From: Ettlia oleoabundans | Lineage: Eukaryota > Chlorophyta > Chlorophyceae > Chlamydomonadales | Assembly: GCA_019693395.1 (NCBI GenBank) | Contig: JAAMXP010001834.1 | Span: forward strand, 1 to 62,682 | Direction: 5' to 3' | Length of the DNA stretch: 62,682 nt | Shown here: positions 12,301-23,055 of the stretch, piece after piece | Layout: each line of letters begins with the position of its first letter | Position numbering within the stretch: position 1 is the stretch's first letter | Notes under the pieces: model-generated | Database searches by the model: none | Seen by the model: only the letters and a program-made list of their open reading frames with translations | Told to the model about the DNA's origin: nothing | Made by a program: the position numbers and the translations under genes

Positions 12301-12915
12301 CGGCGCCCTCCTGCCGCTGATCTGCCGGTTCGTATCTGCATTTCCAAGCCTCCCAGGCGCCCCTAGTCTGAGCTGCCCTCCCCACATATCTGGTGCCACG
12401 TGCCTCCCTCCTGCTTGTTTACCTCCCTGCGGCAGGCTGCTTCAACTTGATATATACCGGCCCCACCAGCCGATTGGAAGGGCTGCAGTTCCTTACAGCC
12501 AGCGAGAAGGGGGAGCACATGGGACTGCCGGTGGTGCAGCACCGGCGAGTAGCAGCGCTAGCCTTGGAGCCTCAGAGCACAGGTGGGGCCAGCCTGGGTA
12601 GGGATGGGGTGGGCTCACATTGGCAGAATGAAGGAGTGGGCGACACGGCAGCAAAGTGTAACACCTCGGTGCTGGGTATACTTGAGGTCGCAGCGGTTTT
12701 TGCATTGGCGGAGGCCCCTCCATATGCCTCTCCTGTGTGTCCATGGGACTGCATCAACATGCTTGACTCGCACCACTCACAAGCCTCGCCCTGCTCCCCT
12801 CCCTCCAGCAGGCACCTGGCTTGTAGTGGATGGGGAGGTCGTTCCCTTCTCCCCGCTGTTCATGGAGATCCACCCCAGCCTCTGCAGCATCCTGGTGGCA
12901 CCTGCGCCGCAGTGA
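9322..12915 (+). CDS. sphingosine (long-chain-base) kinase
   Basis: The encoded lipid kinase should phosphorylate sphingoid long-chain bases with ATP. The diacylglycerol-kinase catalytic fold is spread over many exons in the right order: LLAIVNPASGPGR (glycine-rich first motif, about 10158-10195), VRPALEAAGYHLTMHLTQ, then VAIGGDGTMHEAL (nucleotide-binding GGDGT loop, about 10770). IPCGSGNALAAS follows (about 11090), then INFGLITNLDIGTEHLR, LPRLDMNFHLAPMA, CFNLIYTGPTSRLEGLQFL and the C-terminal VVDGEVVPFSPLFMEIHP. All conserved sphingosine-kinase blocks are present and no inactivating change was seen. The start at 9322 (MSMRSHEEALLS) precedes an N-terminal domain with the ISASDILG block typical of plant LCB kinases. 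A Gly/Ser-rich insertion lies between LLKRKHCARVALLEP and the C-terminal half. The stop is TGA 12913-12915. A ceramide-kinase relative is less likely. Confidence 0.92.
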
Positions 12916-13435
12916 TGCAACGGCCATGCGCCGCCATTCCAGCTTCTGTCGAGGAGGTGCTCCTGGCTTGCAGCGTTGCTGTTGTTGGCGTGACGAAAAC
13001 TCGCCCCTGGGGGGTTGTTCCTCTTGGTGCATTACTTGCATCGCACACCGTTAAGGTGTCTTCCAGTAACCAACACCCTGAAACCCAAAGTTAGATGCGC
13101 GGATTAGCCGCGTGAGGGCCCAGGTTTGCGGTGGTATGACCCGCCCACCGTGCTGGCGGCGTGCCTGCAAGTTTGAGAGCGGTCCGGCGCCCTCGTCGGC
13201 CGCTGCAACAGTTATTTGGCCTTCTCACCGTCAACATGTGCTGTTCACAGAGCTTGCTTTGATTGATAATGTAGGGACAGCAGCAAATCCCGGGAAAGCG
13301 AGCAGCTTCCTCCCCCCGTTCGCTCCTGAGGAAAGCTGTCATGGCTCCGTGATTATGTCGCGCACGCGGTAAACTTGGTGCGGCGGCATTGTACACTCTT
13401 GTGAACTTCAAGGGCCCCGCAATCCCCATGCTCAC
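12916..13435. other. intergenic region, 520 bases
   Basis: No exon was recognised. The region should contain the poly(A) site of the kinase gene and the promoter of the receptor-like kinase gene; I see no clear element. Confidence 0.4.
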
Positions 13436-16400
13436 ATGACCGGCGCCACCCCACGCTTAGCGTGGCTGCCGGCGCTGCTGGTGCTTCGTCTTGCAGCATG
13501 GCCGTCTTTGGCGTCTGCGGCGACGGCCGACGAGGGTGCGTTGGCCACCCCGGTGTTTGGGGCAGCTCCCCGGTGTGGCGTCGGCACGTCGCCGGCTTGC
13601 AGCTCGGAGGTGCATGCTTGCCAGATCCATGACTTTCTGTGAAGTGGCGCTGGTGGCCAGGGTGGGAGGAGGCGGGCGGAGTTGCCGCCGCCCATCCACT
13701 TTAGCGCGCCCCCTCTGCGCCCGACTTGTCGTGTGTATGCCTCCGCGCCTGCCTGCTGTGCAGCCGAGGTCCTTCTGACCCTGCGAAACTCGGTGGATGA
13801 TGGTTCAGTGGGCAATTGGGAGACAGGCACATCCAGCGCAATGTGCCAAGCGTCGCCCGGCGCTGACTGGGTGGCAGGAACGGAGCCGTGCGGCAGCAAC
13901 ACGGCCGCTGCATGGTTTGGCGTCAGCTGCAACGCGCAGGGTGCTGTTGTCAAAGTGTGAGTGCCACTGCAAATATGTAGCAGCTGTGCCGCTGTATCGG
14001 TCGCTTGGCCACCACCAGGTGCTGCTGCTCTTGTTGGCCTGGCAACACGCGGCGTGGTGCGGCAGCGCCTGCCGCTGGCGGCTACGCTCGCTGGCCAGTG
14101 CCAAACAGCTGACACAGGTGGTTGTCCTCCCTGTCAATCACGACCATATTCAAATTTTTTGCAGGAGCCTGTCAAACTGCTGGCTGCAAGGCACCTTGCC
14201 CCCAGAGCTGGCGAAGCTGCAGCAGCTTCAGGTCCTCGACCTGTCTCGCAACACCATGGTTGGAGGTATACCAAAGGAATGGACCGCCACAGGGGCATTC
14301 CCGTCACTGGAGACGCTCAACCTCGGTGAGCTGCACCGTGCGGCGGCTGCTGGCCCTCGGCAATGTTTCAAGTGTGACGCCGATGCGCAGCTGTACCAAC
14401 CAGCGACGGCAAACCTGCTTGCGCGTGCCTGCATGCTTGCCTACCTGCCTAGATCTGAGCTTTTAATCCTCGCTGCGCTGTTGCACCTTTTCGCCCCCTT
14501 TGCAGCCTTCAACGCGCTGAGCGGTGCGCTGTCTGACTTCAACATGGACGCCGGTGGTTTCATTGCCAGCAAGAGTTTTAACGTTTCAGCTAACAGCTTC
14601 AATCAAGGGCCCATTCCAGGGGTATGGTACTCCAAAACCCTGGCAGCCCTGGACTTTTCATTCAACGGTCTGTCAGGGCGGCTGCCGCTGATGTGGGGAG
14701 AGCCTGTGGATGGCATGAAGTCGCATTTTCCCAGCCTCAACCTGCTGGCACTTCAGGGCAACAACTTGTCAGGTGAGCAGATGTGAAAGGCTGACGGGCA
14801 GCATGGCGAGGGGCGGTTGGTCGCTGACAGCGGCCGCCCTGCTACTTTCGTTGGCAGGCAGCAGCCAAAGACAGGCCGATGTGTGTGTGTGTGTGTTGGG
14901 TGGGGGGGGCTCTGCCTGCAGGCAGCGGACATGGCAACAGCTAGTTTGCTGAGGCTGCTGGCACAAGCTGAGCTCGGCTGTTGGTGTTGTTGTGTTGATG
15001 GTGGGATGCAGGTCCAGGCGACCCATGGCCCGCCGGTTCCGCTGCTCTTTTTGGGCCAAACTTTATGTGCATCTGGGAGCCGGGCAACCCCAACTTGGAG
15101 GTGGACCCTATGATGGTATCGCCAACACCCACCAGCAGCAGCGACACAGGCTCGTGAACGCTGCCCTAGCTGCCCGTGATGCTGATGATGCTGCCGCACG
15201 CCCCTGCTTGTGCGGCATTGCTGGTTGTGGCAAGATTGGGCATGGTTGGAAGCTTGGCTGCCGCTGCTGCTGCTGTTACGTTCAGTTGAGTTGACCCGTT
15301 CTTAAGCATGCCTTTATACAACTGTTAGACGAGGTTCTGGCCAGCCTGCCCGCCTGCCTACATGGCACGCCCGTTCACCTGCCCCCCTTGTGCAGAGGTG
15401 CTATTGAGCCTGAAGGGCTCTGTGATCAACTGGGACGCGGCGCTGGCCAGCCCAGGGTGCCAGGCGGCGGAGGGCGCAGACTGGCTGGCGGGCATGCCGC
15501 CATGCGGCAATAGCATGACCCCGGGCTGGCGCGGAGTCAGCTGCAACTCGCGAGGGGCAGTCACTGGAGTGTGAGTGTATCTTGAGGAGTCGGCTCCTGT
15601 TGTGTGGGCTGGCTGTGGTCAGACAATGCGGCTTCGGCAGCCCAGGAGGAGGTTTGGCTGAAAGGGCATGGCGCGACCGGAGTAGTCGTTGTGCTACTGG
15701 CTTGTGGCTTGGCTGCACGACTGGTTTTCCATTTACAGCTGTTGTATTGCTTTGCGGTGCCACATGCCACAGACTCACCGCCGGCTTTCTGATGCTTTCA
15801 TTGAACGTTCGTGAGTTGGGTATTGCCGCTTGCCTTGTGCCTCTTGCCCAGTTGCTCCCCGCATGCCCCCCGCAGACGGCTGCCCTCCTGCGGCCTGCAA
15901 GGCATGCTGCCGTCAGCACTGGCTGATTTGCGATACCTCGAGGAGCTTGATCTCTCCCACAACAAGTTCAGTGGGAAAGTGCCGATGCGCTGGCGGATGG
16001 CGGGGTCGTTTGCGTCCCTGCGCACCCTCAATCTGGGTGAGCTTGCTGCTGCGGCTAATGCTGCTATGCTCCGGATCTGCTGGAAGGCATGCACCATGTC
16101 ATCACGTATTTTTGCCCAGCCTATTATTACCTTAACTGGAAAGCAGCCGGTCCTGCTGGAAAGCATTTGCAGTCTTCCCTGCTTCCCCATCCCCTGGCCA
16201 CAGAGCAGATGCATGCTGCCGGGCTTCCTTGCACGCTTGTTTTCACGGCCCCTCCCGCTGCATGCCTCACCTGCCTCCCACCCTCTACTTCATCCTGAGG
16301 TCACCCTCGCTTTCCTGCCTCAACTTTCCGCCTGCTGCAGCCCACAATGAGCTCAGTGGCGGGCTGGATGACTTCAACATGGATGCCTCAGGCTTCATGG

Positions 16401-19400
16401 CAGGCGGGAGCTTCAACATTAGCAAGAACTCCTTCAACCAGACAGCTATTCCTGGGGGCTGGTACTCCCGTTCCTTGGAGCAAATGGATTTGTCGTACAA
16501 TGGGATCTCCGGCCTGCTGCCGGTGGAATGGGCGGCTCCCAAGGCAGGCCACGAAGCCAATTATCCGTCAGCCTTCCCAAGCCTGCAGTTGCTGGCGGTA
16601 CAGGGCAATAACTTGTCTGGTGAGGCAGGCGGCTGGTGCCGTGGAAAAACAAAGGGGGTCGCTGTTTAGCCTGCCTGGGTGTACAGGGCGCTGGGCACTG
16701 ACATCACTAGGGCTCTGCTCTGACGTTGGCGCCTCGGCGGAGAGGCATCGCAGCAGCATTTTGGGATTAGGAAATCCAGCTGCGGGTTTCTGCTACGCAA
16801 GTGGTGCACTGCAGCCAAGAGCCATGGGTCACTGACGTCCCTGTTCTGGCAAATCCCTGCAGGTCCTGCCGATCCCTGGCCCAAAGATGGCGCCAACACC
16901 TTTGGTTCTGATTTTACGGTCGTCTCCAGTCCAGGCAACCCGTACCTTGCAATCGACCCTGACTCAGTTGATGGTGCCGGCATGGAAGATAGCAGTGGGA
17001 GCGGCAGCGGGCTGTCTTCTGGCGCCATTGCCGGCATCGCTGTGGGGGCGGCAGCGGGCATAGGTGCGTCGCAACATATTGGAGATGGCACGTGAAATGT
17101 GTGCCCCCGTCCCTGCCATTGCACATGGAAGACTTGCTGTGTTCGGCAGCCGTGCTCCGCTTTTGGTTCGTCCAGCCTGTTAACACAAGCCTCCCTTGCA
17201 AGACCTCCAACCATCTTCTGCTTTGCTGTATCGTGCTTTCAGTTATTGTGGCTCTCCTCGCTGCTTTCGTGGTCAAGCGGCGACGCCGCACGGCGGCTCC
17301 TGAGCCATCCCCCGAGTGGCTAGCTACCAAAGTCAGCGGCGGCAGCGACTCGGTTGGCGTGGGTGACGTGGAGGACGGCCAGGGCAACAAGGAAGGAAGC
17401 TCCTTCAAGGGAGGCGCACGGCCAGGCGGTGACTTTGGCACTGCAAACGGCGGCGTGCCGATGGGGAGCGCCTTTGAGGGCAAACGGGTTTCAGCCACTC
17501 CCACAGCAGCTGTGGTGGCCGGCGGTCCATCCGGTCGCTCTTCTGGCGATCTGATGGGCGACGGCAGCAGCAGGAACCTGCGCCGTGGAGACAGCGGTCG
17601 CACCTTTGGCACCATGCTGGTGGACACCGATGCCAAGAGGCTGCCAGCCATGTGGAACACAGGTACGTGCTAGTGGTGGGTCGGTGGTAGGTGGGTGTGT
17701 GGGTGTGGGTGTGTGTGGGGGGGAGCGGGCGGAGGGGGCGCGGCTCGCGCGGACGGGGGCGCGGGCGGGCTTGGTTACGCCCCAATCCACCACCTTACGC
17801 TGTGCTCTCTCCTGCCACCTCTTCGTGCCACTTGTATCATCCCTTTCCCATTGTGTCGTCCTTGTTCCCTGGTCCTTAATCCCTGAACTGCCTTGCTCCC
17901 TGTCACTGCCGTGTTCGCTGTGCCCTTGCAAGCATCTTCACTTTGCGTTGCTGCAGTTCTATTCTCCGAGCTGGAGCTGGAGAGCAACATCGGTGCGGGT
18001 TCCTTTGGTGCCGTGTGGCGAGCCAAGTACTGCCAGACCTCAGGTGGGTGCGACTTGGGTGTGCTGTTGTCGGGGAGTGTTTGGTTTTGGTTGTTTGGCA
18101 GCAGGGGACGTTCGTCAGGGGGGTGTCATGGTAGGGCAGGTAGCTCGCGAACAGGGCGCATGCTCCCCGATTGTGCATAGGCCGGTGCCCACTGGGGCGC
18201 CGGCTGGGTAAAGGCGGTGGTATAGGGGTGGCATAGGGGTGGAATCCCCAGGTGGCTGCAAAGCTCTTGTTAACAGGCAGCAGCAACAACGCGGGGAAAG
18301 CAGGCAGCTAGAATGAGCGCGGCCCATGCTCCCGCATGCACGCTAGTTTGCCTTTCTCCTTTGATATGCCGTGCCCTTCCACACATCCCCGCCCATAAAA
18401 TCTCCTGTGGCCTGCAGTGGCGGTTAAGTTGCTGGGCGGTGACAAGACACCAGGCGCCAGCGACACCACTCACCAGCGGAAGATCACTCGGCAGCTGGAG
18501 AAGGTGCGTGTGGGGAACAGTCAGGCAGCTGTTGGGAGTTGGAAGAAAGTTGAAAGCTGAGCTGAGGCACCACACCACGCTGGTTGTTGCCTTTGTGATG
18601 CGGCACAATGGAGTGTTCCTCTGGATTCAAGGCAGTGGTCTCATTCGGCACTCAATGCCTCACGTGTCTGCTCACCTTCATCTTCATCTACACCACTTTG
18701 GGGCATCGTTCTTGGGCATCATTGTGGACCGCAGCTTGACCGACATGCTGGTCATGGTGGCACATCGCTACCCTTTCAGACCCTCTTAGTCAGATTGCTT
18801 GCCCCCCCCGAGCTGCTCCCTCCCTCGGGCAGGACAACACGGCCTAATGCTGGACATGCGGTGCTGACTTTGTGGTGCCCCTGCTGTGCGCCCTGTGTTG
18901 TGCAGGAGGCGGGCATCATGAGCAAGCTGCGTCACACCAACATCTGCCTCTACATGGGCGCCTGCCTGGAGCCGCCCTGCCTGCTGAGTGAGTCGCTATC
19001 GCTCCCCATTAGCTATACAATGTGGAGCGCCTGCCTGTGCAGTCATGAACAATCCGCCTCTTTCGGGGGCAGTGGAAGTGGCGAGGCGCCCCAGAAACCC
19101 CCTGTCAGCAGCTGGTATACGAGCCTGCCAGTTGTTCCAGAAGGATGGGAGCCTGAAGGGCATTTGTTTGTTACCCCCAGATGCAAACTGAAGTTGTTGC
19201 GTTCTAGTTTTGATGGCAAGCCCTTTCCCGAACTACTCCACTGCTAACTCATACCAACCACTCGTGCTGTTTGCTGCAGTGGAGTACTGTGCGCGGAAGA
19301 GCGTTGATTCTTTGCTGGCTCAAGGCCTGAAGGATCAAAAGGTGAATTGCCACCTTCCCGCAATGTGAAGCGGCGCATACAGGCGCTGCCCGCTGGCATG

Positions 19401-21658
19401 TGCAGCGGCACCACCAGGCACACTCTACCCTGTTTGCTATTAATCTTACCTTGTCTTGCATGTACCTTAGTCCTTAGCGCTGCACTTGCACCTTCACCTT
19501 CACCTTCCCTGCAGGCCGCCAAGCAGCTGAGCTGGCCCCGGCTGCTGAGCATGGCCAGCGATGCCGCCAAGGGGATGGTCTACCTCCATTCCCGCCAGCC
19601 CGCTGTCTACCACAGGGACCTCAAATCTGCAAACCTGCTGGTCACCTCCCAATGGCAGGTCAAGGTGTGTGGATGGTCATGGTGCCTGCCAGGTGTGACT
19701 TGGGGCGCGGAAGGCCAGCCACCCTGATCCTTAAATGTCAACCCTATAAGAGATTAACATATTCTACAGCTATTGTGCCCAGTTGCGCCTGACCACCTGC
19801 CTGCTGTTGTTGCATCGCCTGCTTGCTACCCGGCACGTCTCCACGCCTGTTCGGTCTTACACGGCTGCTTACTCCCACACCCACCGTTGCCTGCCTGTTG
19901 TGCTCGTCTCTTCTTTCTTTTCTCTTTCAGGTGGCAGACTTCAACCTGTCGAGAGCATTGGAGCCAACTGACTTCATGAGCTCGCTCTGCATCCAAAACC
20001 CGCGCTGGCTGGCGCCTGAGGTGCTGGCAGGAGAGGATGGCGGGCTGCCTGCAGGTGAGGCATAGGCACACAGTCAGCAGTTGATTAGAATTGGTTGGGA
20101 AATAGGTTGGGAGAATTGTTGGCCAGGCAGGCATGGTTAGCCGAGCCAAGCCTCTGTGAAGCCAAGCTGGTCAGCCCGCCCTCCACCTTCAAGCCTCCTG
20201 GCAGTTCAGAGAGATGCAACCTGCAATTGTGCAAGGCGTTGGGCTCTGCTGCTACTGCTGTCCATGCCGTCTGAATGCCGCCGCAGCGTGTTGCAGTGCT
20301 AACCTGCCATGCCCTGCCTGGCACCATCTTCTTCCGCCATTACAGATGTGTGGGCCTTTGGCACGGTTCTCTGGGAGCTGATGACGTGGCGGGCGCCATT
20401 TGAGGGGTGCAATCCATACCAGGTGCGACCAGAGGCCTGCTCGATTGCCAGACGCATGTCGCTGCTCGCAGCATGAAGCGCGTGATGTTGACAAACGTTC
20501 CTCAGTACAATGTGCTGCACGAGCTTACTAAATGGGATATGTCGCTCACAGCACGGCACCCCTGCCTGACTAGCGTCTGCACCAGGTTGCAGCCTTGGCT
20601 GAAAACGTTCCCCGTGACAATTCTGCCCCTTGCTTAAGCGGACATGGTTGGCCGCCCCTGTACGCTAGGGACATAAGACAAATGCGTCGCCCCGTCTCAT
20701 CTGTTTATTGCGTCTTCCTTCTTGTGTGTTCCCCTCTCCCTGCAGATCATCAACACGGTGCAGGCAACGCAGCACGGCTCTGGCCTGACCATCCCCGGCC
20801 CAGCTGAGCTTCCCGCTGGACCCTTGGGGGAGTACCAGGCCTATGTGGAGCTGGTGGAAGCATGCTGGCAGCGGGACCCTCGGCGGCGGCCGACATTCGA
20901 GGAGGTTGTCGACAGGCTGCGCACAATCCTGCAGACCGGTGAGTGAGTGAGCGGCCAGGGCGCCGTCCCATTGGGCAAGCCAAGTGCGGTTGATACATTT
21001 CCATTTTCCATTTTTCTTGGTATCTTCGGTCCTGTACTTCTTTTCTTCGCGTAATTCCGTGAGGGTGCATGCCTGGCTGCGCACACTGCTCTTGGGAGAG
21101 CAGCCGCGCCTGCACTACTTTATCACTACTGATTGTACTGTACTGATTAGTAGCTGCCCGACACTGGGCTGTCTAGCATTCACCACGCGGAGCCTGCCTC
21201 GCTGCCCGCCCATCACCCACCCACCGTCCGTCCGCCTGTCTGCCTGTCTGCCTGCAGAGATGCGACGCAACCAGGGCCCGGGCGTGCCGTCCCTGAACAG
21301 CAATGCATCCATACACACTGCGGCCACGTCAGTGCAGGAGATCTCTCCACGTTCTACTGTACCATCAGTCACTGCCTCCAGCCAGCCCTCTGCAGCTGGC
21401 GCCAACCTGCAGGCCACGCTGGCCAGCCAGGCGGGATCACACGACTCCTTTGAGGCTGCCACCCAGGCCACCAGCATGGCATTTGTTGAGGCCCTGCGTG
21501 CCAGCTTTGCCGCCGCCAGCAGCCAGGGCATGGGTGATGGCAGCAGCAGCAGGGGCCTGCCCTCGCCAGTGGACGCCGTACCCACTGCCAAGCCCTCGGG
21601 AGGCGGAGGCAGCCTGGCAGCAGCAGAGAGTATGCAGCCACCGCGGCCAACCTCTTGA
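13436..21658 (+). CDS. LRR receptor-like protein kinase with duplicated ectodomain and Raf-like kinase domain
   Basis: Exon 1 (13436-) encodes a signal peptide (LPALLVLRLAAWPSLASA). Two tandem LRR modules follow, each with an N-terminal Cys-containing cap (GADWVAGTEPCGSN; GADWLAGMPPCGNS), an LRR pair (LQVLDLSRNTMVGGIP; LEELDLSHNKFSGKVP) and a longer LRR exon ending LLALQGNNLS / LLAVQGNNLS. Next come a Gly/Ser linker, a transmembrane helix split by an intron (GIAVGAAAGIV then IVALLAAFVVKRRRR), a Gly/Ser-rich juxtamembrane region and a full kinase domain. Kinase motifs are IGAGSFGAVW (about 17990), VAVKLL, HRDLKSANLL (19611 on), DFNLS (19937 on), LAPEVL and DVWAFGTVLWELMTW. The DFG glycine is Asn (codon 19943-19945). 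The catalytic Asp (19617-19619) and the metal Asp are kept, so activity is plausible. The Ser/Ala-rich tail ends at 21658. The join between the modules (15.1-15.4 kb) is unclear; see findings. Confidence 0.85.
13764..16990 (+). repeat. tandem duplication of an LRR ectodomain exon block
   Basis: Two blocks, about 13764-15111 and 15397-16990, encode proteins alignable along their whole length with the same order of exons: cap exon, LRR exon ending in (S/A)LxTLNL, long LRR exon ending in QGNNLS, and a GP(G/A)DPWP exon. Shared peptides include DFNMDA(G/S)GF, NSFNQ and (V/G)WYSxxL. Introns sit at equivalent sites, so duplication took whole exons. Introns are not obviously similar in sequence, which suggests an old event. 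Confidence 0.8.
14882..14898. repeat. (TG)n microsatellite in an intron
   Basis: A run of about eight TG units followed by G-rich sequence lies in the intron after the first long LRR exon of the receptor kinase gene. Confidence 0.8.
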
Positions 21659-23055
21659 GCAGGCAGCACGCTTGCCTTTGCTGTCTTGTGCTCAGCTGGC
21701 TAAGCGGCTTGCTTTGGGCGCCAATTAGTCGCCATGCCAGGCAGTTTGGCAACAGAGCCTCCCTTGTGCTAAACGCTTGCTCACTTGGCCTTGTTATTCC
21801 TGCCGACGCGCCTCACAGTCAATATTACGAAACATTCCCCTCCCCTTCCCTTTCGCTATCACATCTTGAATTTCTTTTGGTTCTGTCGGACCCTATCTCC
21901 CTCCTGTGGGGCATGTTTACATCCCCTAAATGCCGAGTTGGAGTGAATTACCTCGTCAGCTGCCCCAACTTGGCCTGCTAAGGCCAAAGCTTCCAGAAAG
22001 TTCTTCTGTGCTGACTGCACTCCACCAGGTGTCTCCCCTGCGGATGGGCAGCATGCGGTTAGGCAGGGCGCTGCCAATTCCCTTGCCTCACCCCATGTCA
22101 CCCTCTCCGCAGCTTGTTCAGGCGCCTTCCAGACCCCTACTATGTTGCCGTGCTATTCCTCTAGTTGCAAGTTCGGTTCCCTGCATTCTTCTCTTTTCTT
22201 TACGTTTGTGATTCAACAACGTTCCCACCCTGTATCTTTTATTGCGGGGCATTAGGCCCTGAACGCCGGGGGGTTGATTAAGAGGCGTGTAATGTAAATT
22301 ATACAACACAAGGATGATGGGCCGCCTCACACCGGACAGGCACATCACATGGCGCTCAGGACTCCTAAGTGACTTACTAACGATCAAAGAACGCATCTGA
22401 CCCACAAACAGGGTTCAAACGATGCGGAAAGGCGTATTTCCTGGATGCAGGGATTGTTTCACAGGTTGGGCGACGAACGTTACCAAGCGACCATGGGGTC
22501 GGTCAAGATCACACGCTATGCGGCATAGGGAGCTGCCTGGTGTGATAGTGCACAGCAGAAGCGGCAAACATGGGCCGGTGCATGCCTTTGCCGTTTTCAG
22601 AAATCTCAACAGTCCCTGGCAATGCCAACACGGCTTGCGGCAAATCCCGGCCGGCCAGCTGCCTAAGTACAAGTAAGGTAGTACTTGCCTTACTACTAGA
22701 GGCAAGTTGCAACAGGGCTTCTTGCCGTACACAGCATCAATCTTCCATCCTGGTATGTACATTGTACTCCCCCATCGCAGCTGGATAAAATTTGCCTGCA
22801 CAGCAGGAGGCCAATTTTGAAGCAACTAGGTATGTATGCGGCCAGCTGACTTTCTTCCTCATCCACCTGGCAAGCAAGCACAAAGGCAGCAGTGCTTCCT
22901 GGTAGCTGCTTCCTGGTAGTTACTCCCTGGCAGATGCTTCGTTTAGAATGCATAGGAAGGGTCCCGCCACAACAACTGCCCTTGCCCAATTTCACTGTGA
23001 ATTCCGTTCCCACTAGGACGGAGTGTCTGGCCGGTTTGCATGTGCGTGCATGCTG
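21659..23055. other. convergent intergenic region, 1.4 kb
   Basis: This lies between the stop of the receptor kinase gene (plus) and the stop of the UBC12-like gene (minus), so it holds two 3' untranslated regions. A TGTAA near 22287 is a possible poly(A) signal. Minus-strand frames around 22415-22825 and 22696-23013 look moderately protein-like (for example PGTVEISENGKGMHRPMF at about 22.6 kb) and could be exons of a small gene, but no family or convincing splice chain is seen, so none is called. Confidence 0.4.

Noticed and set aside
13432..14115. Long minus-strand frame (about 227 residues) opposite the first receptor-kinase exons
   Set aside because: It is the shadow of GC-rich sense coding sequence with a signal peptide and LRRs; its translation has no domain features and crosses sense introns.
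16285..17660. Minus-strand frames at 16666-17214 and 16914-17660 considered as a separate gene inside the receptor kinase
   Set aside because: The sense strand there has the linker, membrane helix and juxtamembrane exons of the receptor in continuous phase.
22400..22440. GGTTCAAAC stretch considered as a tRNA T-loop
   Set aside because: No acceptor stem, anticodon arm or D-loop could be folded around it.
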